A DNA stretch of 64,000 nucleotides from Candidatus Aegiribacteria sp. MLS_C (GCA_002030045.1 LQBI01000035.1:1-64000), one strand, 5' to 3'; counted from the first letter of the stretch, positions 9,832 to 19,020 are shown. Program-made: numbers and translations. Notes: generated by a model from the sequence alone, not told the origin.

Positions 9832-10317
9832 ATGAGAAGATCGAAGGTGTGTGCTGTGCTCATGATCCTTGCGATGACGGCACTGACCGTCGTCTCCTGC
9901 GGGGAGGATTCCGGAGGTTCCCGTTCACCGGGTGAACCGTCCGGATCGGAGGATCGAAGTTCGCCTGTCGACGGGGATTCAGCCGCAGTCGATGAGGGTG
10001 TATCGGAAGAGGGTGACCGGCCGGAGGAGCAGAATGAAACTCCGACGACTTCTTCCGTGTCATCGGGTCCCGAAGGCGAGTGGAACACAACAATGGGCAG
10101 GATGACGATTGAGGTCGATGCCGGCGGTACCGTCACAGGGCTGTATCCCCTTGGGACCATAGAGGGCGTGATCGATGGGAACACACTGGATTTCGTGTTT
10201 GACGAGGGTACTCTTACCGGCACGGGATCATTCGGTTTCTCCGATGACTTCTCATCCTTCAGCGGGGTGCAGGTCATAGAAGGTGCCGAACTGGTATGGG
10301 AAGGCAGCAGGATATAG
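9832..10317 (+). CDS. Lipoprotein with MORN-like beta repeats
   Basis: The 161-residue protein begins with a lipoprotein signal (TALTVVSC, lipidated Cys23). An acidic Ser/Gly-rich linker runs to about residue 80. The rest is a Gly-rich repeat, with GTVTGLYPLGTIEGVIDGNT followed by GTGSFGFSDDFSSFSG. It fits a small beta-sheet fold of the G-x-W/Y, G-x-I-x-G kind seen in many envelope proteins. GGAAAGGAAC precedes ATG 9832. The 3' end overlaps the next gene by 22 nt. I infer anchoring in the envelope; there is no functional assignment. Confidence 0.75.
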   Translation: MRRSKVCAVLMILAMTALTVVSCGEDSGGSRSPGEPSGSEDRSSPVDGDSAAVDEGVSEEGDRPEEQNETPTTSSVSSGPEGEWNTTMGRMTIEVDAGGTVTGLYPLGTIEGVIDGNTLDFVFDEGTLTGTGSFGFSDDFSSFSGVQVIEGAELVWEGSRI

Positions 10318-11504
10318 ACTTGACGGTGCAGGACCGCGGGTTTCCCGGGTTCCTTAAGAGATTGGAGGTCAGCAGGGCCGTCATCCATGAGCCTCTGGAC
10401 GGAAGCGCCGTTGCCCGGGAGTGGGGAAGGATCGCCTCCTCCGTCCAGCGAATGGGAGGCAGTGGACCTGTGACCCTGGTCGTGAACGATTCCACCAGGC
10501 CGCCTTCCGGACCGATGATCACCTCTCTGGAGGATATTCTGGACCGCGAGACCAGGATCATCGTAGCTACCGGTACGCACAGGCCTGTCTCCGAGGACGA
10601 GAAGGAGGCACTCCTTGGAGGATGCTTCTCCGGATCGGCATGGAAGAACAGCGACTGCGATTCGGACGGCATGGTCCACATAGGCACTACCTCGAGAGGG
10701 ACCCCGGTAGGCTTCGACCCCTGGATACTTGATGGGGGCCCCGTCATCGCGGTCAACTCAGTCGAACCCCACTATTTCGCTGGTTTCACCGGTGGCAGGA
10801 AGTCCTTCCTTCCCGGCGTGGCCTCCCGAAGCGCCATCGTCGCCAACCACTACCTCGCCTGTCTGCCCGGTTCGCAGCCCGGCAAACTGGAGGGCAATCC
10901 GGTCCACGAGGACATGAACGAAGCCCTGTCGATGCTGGAGCAGAGGGTAGGGATACTTCAGGGCAACGGCGTGATGCATGGCGGTAAACTCGTGGGCTTC
11001 TTCGCCGGGACCTGTACGGAGTCCTTCGAAAGTGCGGCCGGACTCTCCTCGGAAATCGCAAGACTTCCGGTCCCGCGTGCGGTGGACGTGCTGGTACTCC
11101 ATCCGGGAGAGCCCCTGCACATGAACCTCTACCAGTCGGAGAAGGCTCTCTACAACTGCAGCGGCATGGTCAGCGAGGGCGGATGGATGCTCCTTGTCAG
11201 TTCCTGCCCGGAGGGGCTTGGTGCCGACCACCTGAGGCGGGCTTTCATATCCTCCCGGGACCCCGGCTGGAGGGCTCCCGACAGGGAGAGCTACCGCCTG
11301 GGGGACCATGCCATCGTCCGGCTGAGGGAGATGAGGGAACGTCTTTCGATAGCTCTGGCCAGCGGGCTCCCCGACGGGACCGTGAGGGAGATGGGAATGG
11401 AGCCCGTCGATGACGTGGAGGTGTGGTTGGGCAGGTTCGAGGGGAGTTCCATGTCATTCATACCATCCGCGGGATTCGTTGTACCCTGTATCGAGGAGAG
11501 CTGA
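10296..11504 (+). CDS. LarA-like (DUF2088) nickel-pincer racemase family protein
   Basis: The 402-residue product matches the lactate racemase LarA family. Motifs are VVNDSTRPPSGPMI near 63, IATGTHRPVSEDE near 90, and EPHYFAGFTGGRKSFLPGV near 155-173, the region that in LarA holds the Lys bearing the Ni-pincer cofactor. Characterised members racemise or epimerise 2-hydroxy acids in the cytoplasm. No larB, larC or larE is in the window, so cofactor supply would have to be encoded elsewhere. Two starts are plausible: ATG 10296 (22-nt overlap) and TTG 10320, which has AGGA at ideal spacing and leaves no overlap. The substrate is unknown. Confidence 0.85.
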   Translation: MGRQQDIDLTVQDRGFPGFLKRLEVSRAVIHEPLDGSAVAREWGRIASSVQRMGGSGPVTLVVNDSTRPPSGPMITSLEDILDRETRIIVATGTHRPVSEDEKEALLGGCFSGSAWKNSDCDSDGMVHIGTTSRGTPVGFDPWILDGGPVIAVNSVEPHYFAGFTGGRKSFLPGVASRSAIVANHYLACLPGSQPGKLEGNPVHEDMNEALSMLEQRVGILQGNGVMHGGKLVGFFAGTCTESFESAAGLSSEIARLPVPRAVDVLVLHPGEPLHMNLYQSEKALYNCSGMVSEGGWMLLVSSCPEGLGADHLRRAFISSRDPGWRAPDRESYRLGDHAIVRLREMRERLSIALASGLPDGTVREMGMEPVDDVEVWLGRFEGSSMSFIPSAGFVVPCIEES

Positions 11505-11505
11505 C

Positions 11506-12873
11506 ATGTGGAACATGAAGACGAGGATACTCATACTGACGGTGATGATCGCCCTCGTCTGGCTTTTCTTCTACTACAGCTTCGGTCTCGTCAGCCGGCT
11601 CAGGGATGCCAGAAGAGAGGCCAACGAGACCATAGCCTGGTTCTGGGCCGGGTCCCAGGTGCCGCTCAGCACTCTCGCAGAGGCAGGCATGGTCTATGTC
11701 TGCAGTGAATGCGGGGCAACCTTTCCAGCCTACAGGTTCGAACCCGGCGGAGAGACTACCGGATACTGCCAGCAGTGCGGGAAGGTCACGAAGTGGTACT
11801 TCGTCTCCTTCGAGGGCTACATTGAGCGTGACCAGATCCTCAGATCCATAAGGACCCTCTTCAGGGACCTCGTAGAGCGCCTGGAATACCAGACACTCCT
11901 GACTGACGACCAGATGAGACCGCAGGTGCTGAACGGGAAGGCGTTGTCCGATTCGGTCAGCGGGGACAGCATGAGGGTGCTGCAGGCCCTGGTGAGGGAA
12001 CTCGACAGCGAAAACGATCCTATCCCCATAACCGGCGCCGCAGGTGAGATACTGGGCTACCTCCATTACGGTTCCGACGAGCTCGAGAGGGAGCTTCTGG
12101 TGGTACCCTACGTTGAGATGGGGCTCATACTCCTCATATTGATACTATTCCTAGTCCTGGTTCGAAGCGAGATGAAGAAGGAGAAGGAGCTTGCCTGGAT
12201 AGGGTTCGCAAAGGAGACCGCACATCAGCTGAGCACGCCTCTGTCGTCCCTTATGGGCTGGATCGAGATACTGGGCGAAAGAACCGGGAATGAAGAGGAC
12301 ATGGAACTGGAGGAAGCCCTGGAATGCATGGGCGACGATGTCGAGAAGCTCCTCCAGATAACCAGCCGGTACGGGCAGATGGGGAAGGACCCCAGGCTGG
12401 AGGAGGGGCTGGTGAACCCCGTCATACTGGATACAGTGCACTACTTCGCAGGGCGTCCCGGGTTCATATCCGAGAACATCAGCCTCAAGACCGATTTCCA
12501 GTCGAAGTTCCCCGTCATGCTCAATCCGGTTCTCTTCGGATGGGTTATCGAGAACCTGCTGAAGAATTCCATCTCCGCTATGAAGGAAGAAAAGACGGGC
12601 ACCATCAGGATATCCACCAGGGATCTGCAGGAGGCCTCGGGGAAGGTCGAGATAGAAGTGGCTGATACAGGATCCGGCATTGCCTTCGCCGATCAGAAGA
12701 GGGTATTCAACGCCGGATTCACTACAAGAAGGGGCGGCTGGGGTCTCGGACTCACCCTGAGCAGGCGAATAATCGAAAGCCACCACAGAGGGACACTGAG
12801 ACTGAAGGCCAGCTCTCCCGGCAAGGGAACGACCTTCGTGATACATCTGCCGGCTGCGGCGAAAGGATCCTGA
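11506..12873 (+). CDS. PorY-like sensor histidine kinase with an extracytoplasmic zinc ribbon
   Basis: This is a 455-residue membrane kinase. Helix 1 spans about 6-23 and helix 2 about 203-223. The external segment between them has an apparent zinc ribbon, CSEC at 65-68 and CQQC near 88-91. The H-box ETAHQLSTPLSS, the N-box NLLKNSISAM, DTGSGIA and GGWGLGL make a complete HisKA/HATPase core. The core sequence closely resembles the kinases paired with PorX in Bacteroidetes. Its stop shares one base with the start of the PorX-like gene, so they are a pair. GAGGAGAG precedes ATG 11506. The ribbon may sense metal or redox state, which is inference. Confidence 0.9.
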   Translation: MWNMKTRILILTVMIALVWLFFYYSFGLVSRLRDARREANETIAWFWAGSQVPLSTLAEAGMVYVCSECGATFPAYRFEPGGETTGYCQQCGKVTKWYFVSFEGYIERDQILRSIRTLFRDLVERLEYQTLLTDDQMRPQVLNGKALSDSVSGDSMRVLQALVRELDSENDPIPITGAAGEILGYLHYGSDELERELLVVPYVEMGLILLILILFLVLVRSEMKKEKELAWIGFAKETAHQLSTPLSSLMGWIEILGERTGNEEDMELEEALECMGDDVEKLLQITSRYGQMGKDPRLEEGLVNPVILDTVHYFAGRPGFISENISLKTDFQSKFPVMLNPVLFGWVIENLLKNSISAMKEEKTGTIRISTRDLQEASGKVEIEVADTGSGIAFADQKRVFNAGFTTRRGGWGLGLTLSRRIIESHHRGTLRLKASSPGKGTTFVIHLPAAAKGS

Positions 12874-14426
12874 TGACCATACTATGGGTCGACGACGAGA
12901 TACACCATCTGAGGAGCCACGTCAGGTACCTGGAGAGGCACGGTTACAGTGTCCTTACGGCTCCCAGCGGGAAGAACGCTCTGGAGGAATTGCGCAACAA
13001 CCAGGTGGACATCGTCCTCATGGACCAGATGATGGTGGGCATGGACGGTCTGGAGACGGTGGCGGCCATAAGGAAGCACTACCATGCCATTCCCATCGTG
13101 ATGATAACCCAGAGCGAGGAGGAGGAGCTGATGGACACCGCCATCAGCGGAGAGGTGGATGACTTCCTCACCAAACCGGTCAATCCCAGCCAGATTCTCC
13201 TTGTCATCAAGAAGCTGCTCCTGGGCAGCCGACTCAGGACGCAGAAGGCAGCAAGGGACATGATCGACCAGACCGCGAAACTGATGGACTTGAAGAGCAG
13301 CGAGATGAACCTGGGATCGTGGATCGACTTCTACAGGACATGGGTCCAGAAGGACGTAGCTTCCGACGGGTCCATAAATGAAGAGATGAGGTCGGTGGAC
13401 AGGCACAGGTTCAGCGAGATGCAGATCGATTTCTCGAAGTTCATCGAGAAGAACTACCCGGCATGGGTCCAGGGAGAGACGGCAGATGTACCGCTGATGG
13501 CCCACAACATACTCGAGAGGGTGGTGGTGCCCCAGGGGGAATCCTCGAATGAGACAGTTCTGATGGTGATCGACTGTATGCGGTACGACCAGTGGCTGAC
13601 GATGGCCCCGCAGCTGGAGAAGTGGTTCCACATAGAGACGGATATCATGCTCTCGGGGCTGCCCTCGGCCACACCCTACAGCAGGAATTCGATATTCGCA
13701 GGTCTTCTTCCGCGGGACATATGGAGATTCTACAGGATTATGTGGGACGAGAACTACGGCGACCCCGGCCTGAACAGGCACGAGCATTTCTACCTCACGG
13801 AAGCTCTAAGGAGGCTGGGCTACGGAAGGAACACTGAACCCGACTACGTGAAGGTAAGCAACAGGCGCGAGGGAGAGACCCTGATCCATTCCCTCTCGAA
13901 ACATCTCAGGAACGGCTTCCTGGCCGTCATCATCAACTATATAGACCACCTCACCCACGGCAGGTCGGAACTGGACCTGATAAGGGACCTCGCTCCCGAC
14001 GTCGCCAGCTTCAGGAGACTGGCCGAGACATGGTTCAGATCATCCTTCCTGAAGGACCTTTTCCATACTCTCGCGGCCAGGGGGTCCACGGTGATAGTCA
14101 CGAGTGACCACGGGTCCGTCTTCACTTCCAGGGAGACAAGGATCAGGGGAAGGGGTGTATCCGGCAGCATAAGGTTCAGGTTCGGCACTTCCCTCTCCGC
14201 AGACCCCAAGGCGGTGGTGATTGCGGAGGACCCGGCCCGGTGGGGTCTTCCCGACGACCGTCCGTCCAAGAGCTATCTCTTCGCCCGCTCCGACTACTTC
14301 ATGCTGTTCCCCAGCGTGCCGAGGGAGGAGACCTACAAGTTCCGCAGCACATTCCAGCACGGGGGCATCTCCCTCGAGGAGATGCTGGTCCCATGCATCG
14401 TGATGAGGCCCAAGAGCGTACGATGA
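12873..14426 (+). CDS. porX: PorX-like response regulator with PglZ phosphodiesterase domain
   Basis: The 517-residue protein carries an N-terminal receiver domain (VDDE near 6; phospho-acceptor Asp in VLMDQMM near 50; K in LTKPVN near 105) and a C-terminal PglZ/alkaline-phosphatase-type domain. The latter shows VIDCMRYDQW near 232, SATPYSRN near 268 with the likely catalytic Thr, and TSDHGSV near 412. This combination defines PorX, which in Bacteroidetes cleaves oligonucleotides and controls the type IX secretion system. No T9SS structural gene is in the window, so the output pathway is uncertain. Its stop overlaps tsaE by 4 nt. Confidence 0.9.
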   Translation: MTILWVDDEIHHLRSHVRYLERHGYSVLTAPSGKNALEELRNNQVDIVLMDQMMVGMDGLETVAAIRKHYHAIPIVMITQSEEEELMDTAISGEVDDFLTKPVNPSQILLVIKKLLLGSRLRTQKAARDMIDQTAKLMDLKSSEMNLGSWIDFYRTWVQKDVASDGSINEEMRSVDRHRFSEMQIDFSKFIEKNYPAWVQGETADVPLMAHNILERVVVPQGESSNETVLMVIDCMRYDQWLTMAPQLEKWFHIETDIMLSGLPSATPYSRNSIFAGLLPRDIWRFYRIMWDENYGDPGLNRHEHFYLTEALRRLGYGRNTEPDYVKVSNRREGETLIHSLSKHLRNGFLAVIINYIDHLTHGRSELDLIRDLAPDVASFRRLAETWFRSSFLKDLFHTLAARGSTVIVTSDHGSVFTSRETRIRGRGVSGSIRFRFGTSLSADPKAVVIAEDPARWGLPDDRPSKSYLFARSDYFMLFPSVPREETYKFRSTFQHGGISLEEMLVPCIVMRPKSVR

Positions 14427-14848
14427 TGGACCAGTATTCTCTGGAGGCGCTGGCCAGGAGGATCGCCCGGAACATGGGGCCCGGAAGCAGGCTCTACCTT
14501 ACCGGCGATCTCGGAGCCGGGAAATCGGTGTTCGCGCGGGCGGCGCTCAGGGAGCTGGGTGTCAGGGGCGATATTCCCAGTCCCAGCTTCATAGTGGATG
14601 CCGTCTACTCATGCGGAAAGCTGGTGATCCACCACCTTGACCTCTACAGGCTTGAAGGGGACCCTGACGAGCTTGAGTTCTACGGGATCGATGAGATCCT
14701 GGCATCCGATTCCCTTGTGATCGTGGAATGGGCCGACAGGCTGAATAGTTCCCTGCTGATCGAAGGGACAAGAGTGCACATCGAATTCTCGGAAAGACAT
14801 GACATGAGGGAGGTGACCGTTGACGGAAGGACCGTGGCTGGGGATTGA
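14423..14848 (+). CDS. tsaE: tRNA threonylcarbamoyladenosine biosynthesis ATPase TsaE
   Basis: The 141-residue protein has the P-loop LTGDLGAGKSVFAR near 27-40, SPSFIVDAVY, and the HHLDLYRL plus VEWADRL motifs of TsaE. With TsaB and TsaD it makes t6A37 on ANN-decoding tRNAs; TsaE's ATPase resets the complex. The start at 14423 is the first of two adjacent ATG codons and overlaps the porX-like stop by 4 nt. tsaB starts within its 3' end. The length is normal for the family. Confidence 0.95.
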   Translation: MMDQYSLEALARRIARNMGPGSRLYLTGDLGAGKSVFARAALRELGVRGDIPSPSFIVDAVYSCGKLVIHHLDLYRLEGDPDELEFYGIDEILASDSLVIVEWADRLNSSLLIEGTRVHIEFSERHDMREVTVDGRTVAGD

Positions 14849-15491
14849 GACCACCGGTGTCATTGGAGGAATAGCCCTGGTCAGGGGAGAGGAGACCCTT
14901 GCCGAGGAATTCCTGCCGGTCATGGCCACCCATTCCGAGAAGCTGCTTCCCGGTATAGAGCGTCTCATTCGGTCCACCGGGATCCAGGGCGGTGAGATCG
15001 CCGGCATAGCCGTCTCCGCAGGCCCCGGCTCCTACACCGGTCTTCGAATAGGGATGGCCACGGCACTGGGCCTGGCCCGGGGATGGGGATCCGGCGTCGC
15101 GGCCGTGGAGACGCTGAGGATCCTTGCCTGCACCGTTCCGGTCGGAAGCCCCGTGATGCCCTGCATCCGGGCCAGGAAGGGGGAGGTATTCGCAGCCGTT
15201 TACGCGGGAGGGACCCCGGACTCCGCCGTGCTGGTGGCCCCCGGGGTCTATACCATCGAGGCCCTGGGGAGGCTCACATCGAGGATAGGAGGTATAACCG
15301 CGGCGGGAGGTGCAGCTGTCGTTCCCGATCTGCCCGGAGTCGTCGGGATCCTCGAGGGTACGGAGGTACCCGGCCCGGCAACGGCGGCGATCCTCGGATC
15401 CATGAAATTTTTCCTGCATGGTTTCGACAGGTACCCTGTCCCGGTCTACCTCCGCGGCTTCAATCAGCGGGCGGTGTCCCATGTACCCTGA
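14820..15491 (+). CDS. tsaB: t6A biosynthesis protein TsaB
   Basis: The 223-residue ASKHA-fold protein begins WLGIETTG and has the TsaB hallmark VSAGPGSYTGLRIGMATA near 64-81. TsaB is the non-catalytic partner of TsaD in threonylcarbamoyl transfer to tRNA. The start is TTG 14820, with GGAGG at good spacing, inside the last 29 nt of tsaE. It overlaps the rimI-PNP gene by 11 nt. The tsaE-tsaB-rimI order is common in bacteria. tsaD is not in this window. Confidence 0.95.
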   Translation: MTEGPWLGIETTGVIGGIALVRGEETLAEEFLPVMATHSEKLLPGIERLIRSTGIQGGEIAGIAVSAGPGSYTGLRIGMATALGLARGWGSGVAAVETLRILACTVPVGSPVMPCIRARKGEVFAAVYAGGTPDSAVLVAPGVYTIEALGRLTSRIGGITAAGGAAVVPDLPGVVGILEGTEVPGPATAAILGSMKFFLHGFDRYPVPVYLRGFNQRAVSHVP

Positions 15492-16713
15492 GATAAGGCT
15501 GGCCCGTCCATCGGATATTCCGGCCATGCTGGAGATAGAGGGACTCTCGTTCTCGTGTCCGTGGGGGACAGATGCTCTGGAGGAGTGCATGGACGGCCGA
15601 TTCTGCCGCACATGGTCCGCGGTCCTGGACGGCAGGACCGCCGGGTATGTCAGTTCCATCATTCACGACGGAGGGGTCCACATAGTGAACCTGGCGGTCC
15701 ATCCTGAGTCCAGGCGCATGGGCCTGGCAACCGCGCTTCTGGAAACGGCGGAAGGCTGGGGAGGAAGGCTCGGCGCATCGTACGCCTTCCTGGAGGTAAG
15801 GGCCGGTTCCCTGCCGGCAAGGAAACTCTACGGGGAAAGGGGCTACCTTGAGAAGGAGCACCTGAGGAACTACTACCCCGACGGCGAGGACGGCCTGCTG
15901 CTGTTCCGTGCGATCGAGCCCGACTACGCCGCCGCATCCGTAGCGCTGAGCATACTGAGGGAATGCGGTGAGGTTCCGGAAGTAGGTGTCGTGCTGGGAT
16001 CGGGCCTGGGCTGGCTTGCCGACGAGTTCGGAAGAAGCAGGGAGATAGAGTACGGATCCATCCTGAACGGTGAGGCGGAAGATATCCCCGGTCATCCGGG
16101 CATGATGGTCGTCAGCGACTGCGGTAGATTCGTCTTCCTCCTGGGAAGGAGGCACCATTACCAGGGCTACACCGGGGCCGAGATACCCCTGCTCCCGGGA
16201 GTCCTGGGAGACCTGGGCACAGTCCGGTGGATCCTCACATCATCCTCCGGTGCGGTTGACGAATCCCTGGTACAGGGACAGGCCGTCCTCTTCAGCGACC
16301 ATGTGAACTTCACCGGCTGCGTACCACCCTCTTCTCAATGCAGATTGGGGCCTTCCGTCTACTCCAGTTCCCTTCGGGCGGCGGCCATGGAGGCGGCCTC
16401 GGAGTGCGGGGTGGTCCTTCGGGAAGGTCTCTTCGCATGCGTATCCGGACCTGCATACGAGACCTCGGCGGAGATAGGGTTCCTGCGGAGGCACGGTTTT
16501 TCCACCGTTTCGATGTCCACGGTGCCCGAGGCTCTCTATCTGTCCTCTATGGGGCTGGAGGTGGCGGCCCTGTCCCTGGTAACCAACGCCGCCTCTCCGG
16601 GAGCGGTTCTCACCCACGAGGAGGTCCTCTCGTCCCAGACCATGATCAGATCATCACAGGGCGCTTTCATGTCATCCTTCCTGAGAAAGGCTGCATCAGT
16701 TGAGATACAGTGA
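15481..16713 (+). CDS. RimI-like N-acetyltransferase fused to purine nucleoside phosphorylase
   Basis: This 410-residue protein joins two enzymes in one uninterrupted frame. Residues 1-150 are a GNAT domain with the acetyl-CoA motif HPESRRMGLATALL near 79 and a RimI-like end (ARKLYGERGYLE, RNYYPDGEDGLL). RimI acetylates ribosomal protein S18. Residues about 160-405 are a trimeric-type purine nucleoside phosphorylase: VVLGSGLGWLAD near 167, GRRHHYQGYTGAE near 223, VSGPAYETSAE near 322, MSTVPEALYL near 344 and a VTN Asn. All expected phosphate, ribose and base contacts seem present. The start is ATG 15481; GTG or ATG starts at the domain junction that would restore two genes are not obvious. 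Confidence 0.9.
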   Translation: MYPEIRLARPSDIPAMLEIEGLSFSCPWGTDALEECMDGRFCRTWSAVLDGRTAGYVSSIIHDGGVHIVNLAVHPESRRMGLATALLETAEGWGGRLGASYAFLEVRAGSLPARKLYGERGYLEKEHLRNYYPDGEDGLLLFRAIEPDYAAASVALSILRECGEVPEVGVVLGSGLGWLADEFGRSREIEYGSILNGEAEDIPGHPGMMVVSDCGRFVFLLGRRHHYQGYTGAEIPLLPGVLGDLGTVRWILTSSSGAVDESLVQGQAVLFSDHVNFTGCVPPSSQCRLGPSVYSSSLRAAAMEAASECGVVLREGLFACVSGPAYETSAEIGFLRRHGFSTVSMSTVPEALYLSSMGLEVAALSLVTNAASPGAVLTHEEVLSSQTMIRSSQGAFMSSFLRKAASVEIQ

Positions 16714-17977
16714 TGTGGAGGAGTACATATTCGCCAGGAGGCGAATGGGTATGAAGTTCGGCCTGGACCGTGTAAGGAAGCTTATGGCCGCGGCCGGCGA
16801 CCCTCAGCGGAGCTACAGGACGGTCCACATAGTCGGTACCAACGGCAAGGGAAGCACCACGGCGTATCTGGCCGGAATACTGCAGGAAATGGGTTACAGG
16901 GTGGGCCGTATGACATCGCCCCACCTCCTCCACTACAGGGAGAGGGCGGCGGTCAACGGTGAGTGGATCCCGGAGAGTGAAGTGGTGGAGTTCGTCGAGA
17001 CCTTCAGGGATAGCATAGAACAGTTCAGGGCAACCTTCTTCGAGATAACCACCGTGATGTCCGCATGGTACTTCAGGAAAGCCGGCGTGGAGGTGGTGTC
17101 CGCGGAGGCCGGACTTGGAGGCAGGCTGGACGCCACCCGGCTGCTGGATGGCGGAATAACAGTGTTCACGGGAGTGGAGATAGAGCACAGGAGGATCCTG
17201 GGGCCCACCGAAGCCGCGATAGCGACCGAGAAGGTCGCCATGGCGAAGGAGGGTTCGATCCTAGTGGCCTACACCCAGAAACCGGAGGTTGAGGAAGCCA
17301 TTGCATCAGCGGTTGCCGGCAGGAACCTGAGGCGTGTAGTTCCGGAACCCTCGCCCTTCGCACCGCTCCCGGGGGGGTATCAGCCCCTTAACGCCGGGCT
17401 GGCGGTGGCGGCAGCCGGACTTCTGTCAGGGAGGCCGGCCGAAGAGGTTTTGGAGGTCTTCAGGAACTCGGGAAGGTCTTTCAGGTGGGCGGGTCGCATC
17501 GACCTCAGGGAAGGAGAGCCTCCCGTGCTCTTCGATGTAGCCCACAGCCCCGGCTCCATGGCCGGTCTGATAGAGTACCTGGGCAGGGAGAGGGCACTTC
17601 CTGTTCCAGCGGTGGTAGGTTTCCTTGAGGACAAGTTCTGGCGGGAGATGACACTCCAGATGAAGGGAGTCTTCGAACCCGTCGTGGCTACCACGCCCCT
17701 GAACGAACGGAGCCTCCCGGCGGAGATCCTGGTGAAGGAGTTCCGCAGGCACGGGATCGAAGCCCTGTGCCAGGACGATATAGGAAAGGCCATGGACACG
17801 GCTCGCGGAATGACCCGGGACCTGCTCGTAGTCACGGGGTCCTTCTTCGTGACTGGCGAGGCCATGCTGCACGCCTGGCGCTGCGGCTGGATAAGGCTGC
17901 CGGAGAGAGGCGAGGAACCCCATCAGCTCTTTCGTTCCGGCAGGGATGTTGACACCCCGGAGATGACTGACTTATAG
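16700..17977 (+). CDS. folC: Folylpolyglutamate/dihydrofolate synthase FolC
   Basis: The 425-residue Mur-ligase-type enzyme adds glutamate to (dihydro)folate in the cytoplasm. Evidence: P-loop VGTNGKGSTTAYL near 44-56, the folate-binding segment TSPHLLHYRERAAVNG near 73, EAGLGGRLDAT near 136 and DVAHSPGS near 277. The TTG start at 16700 lies 14 nt inside the preceding gene. Downstream folE and folP at 30-32 kb supply the same pathway, although they are in a separate operon. Confidence 0.93.
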   Translation: MRYSDVEEYIFARRRMGMKFGLDRVRKLMAAAGDPQRSYRTVHIVGTNGKGSTTAYLAGILQEMGYRVGRMTSPHLLHYRERAAVNGEWIPESEVVEFVETFRDSIEQFRATFFEITTVMSAWYFRKAGVEVVSAEAGLGGRLDATRLLDGGITVFTGVEIEHRRILGPTEAAIATEKVAMAKEGSILVAYTQKPEVEEAIASAVAGRNLRRVVPEPSPFAPLPGGYQPLNAGLAVAAAGLLSGRPAEEVLEVFRNSGRSFRWAGRIDLREGEPPVLFDVAHSPGSMAGLIEYLGRERALPVPAVVGFLEDKFWREMTLQMKGVFEPVVATTPLNERSLPAEILVKEFRRHGIEALCQDDIGKAMDTARGMTRDLLVVTGSFFVTGEAMLHAWRCGWIRLPERGEEPHQLFRSGRDVDTPEMTDL

Positions 17978-18023
17978 GTAGGTTTCATGATACTCCGGGT
18001 ACTATGCAATGGAGGTTTCACCG

Positions 18024-18272
18024 ATGTCGGACAAGAATAGGGTCGTTCCCCGGACCGAAGAAGGCACCGTCGATGACAGGGCACTCGGGGCGACGCCCTT
18101 CACCCTCGTGAACTACGTACTCTTCGCCCTGGGCCTGGTTGACATCGTGGCGGGCTGGTTCCTCCTCAGGGGAGGGCACATAACCGCGGCCCCGATAATG
18201 CTCATACTGGGCTACTGCGTGATAATACCAATGGCGATAATCCTTCGGAGGAAAAAGCCGGACGATGCCTAG
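18024..18272 (+). CDS. Small two-helix membrane protein
   Basis: An 82-residue protein with a charged N-terminus, two hydrophobic helices (about 30-50 and 53-74) and a basic end (RRKKPDDA). A perfect GGAGG eight bases before ATG 18024 favours this start over the in-frame ATG at 18009. Its stop overlaps the next lipoprotein gene by 8 nt, suggesting coupling. I do not recognise a family. Confidence 0.7.
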   Translation: MSDKNRVVPRTEEGTVDDRALGATPFTLVNYVLFALGLVDIVAGWFLLRGGHITAAPIMLILGYCVIIPMAIILRRKKPDDA

Positions 18273-19020
18273 GCACATCCTCTGGGCGGCAGGCGCTGTC
18301 TGCCTGGCTGTTGCCGCCTGCGGCGGCGGCGAGGAGATGACAAGCCAGCCCGACCCGCTTCCGATGACCCGGAGGGATACCTCCTTCGTCACCGTCCCGG
18401 GCGGGACCTTTATCACCTCGGAAGGTGATACCGTGGAGATACAGGACTTCCGCCTGGGGACCTACGAGGTCACCAACAGGCTCTACTACGCTCTTGCCGA
18501 GGAGGCCGGAGTACCCCTGCCCCCGGACCCTGGATTCCCCGGAATGGACCGGTACCTCTATGACTTTCCCGACCATCCGGTCGTCAACGTGAGCATGAAC
18601 GAGGCGGTCCTGGTCGCGGCAGCTCTGGGAGGTCGTCTGCCTACCAGGGCTGAATGGGAATACGCCTCTTCGCTTGGGTTGTCCGAAGACCCAGGGGGCA
18701 AGTACCCGTGGGGTGAGCTGGACCCGGTGCTGGCTGAATACCCGGCCAACTACCTTGCCGGGGACGAGTGGGAGACTCGGGCCCTGGACGGCTATCTCTG
18801 GACCGCCCCGGTGGATTCGTTCCCTTTGACCGACGCGGGTTTCGCATGCCAGGCGGGCAACGTGGCCGAATGGACTGTCACCCCTCTCGATCCTGTGGTG
18901 CCTGTCTGCGGAGGATCCTGGCTGTCCACGGCGGACGGGATAACCGTCGACTCCTACGTTACCCTGGCCCCGGGCGACCGTGCCCGCCACGTTGGTTTCC
19001 GCATCCTGCTCCCGCTGTAA
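18265..19020 (+). CDS. Lipoprotein with SUMF1/formylglycine-enzyme-type fold
   Basis: The 251-residue protein has a lipobox (LAVAAC, Cys19) and then the SUMF1 pattern: VPGGTFITS near 52, YEVTNRLYYALAEEAG, HPVVNVSMNEAV, LPTRAEWEYAS, GNVAEWT, a GGSW segment and a final RHVGFRI. This fold is shared by formylglycine-generating enzyme, EgtB and many lectin-like proteins. The catalytic cysteines of true formylglycine-generating enzyme are absent, so I infer a binding or structural role in the envelope. Confidence 0.8.
   Translation: MPRHILWAAGAVCLAVAACGGGEEMTSQPDPLPMTRRDTSFVTVPGGTFITSEGDTVEIQDFRLGTYEVTNRLYYALAEEAGVPLPPDPGFPGMDRYLYDFPDHPVVNVSMNEAVLVAAALGGRLPTRAEWEYASSLGLSEDPGGKYPWGELDPVLAEYPANYLAGDEWETRALDGYLWTAPVDSFPLTDAGFACQAGNVAEWTVTPLDPVVPVCGGSWLSTADGITVDSYVTLAPGDRARHVGFRILLPL

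Noticed and set aside
18265-19020. True formylglycine-generating enzyme
   Set aside because: The fold motifs are present but the catalytic cysteine region is missing and no sulfatase gene is nearby.
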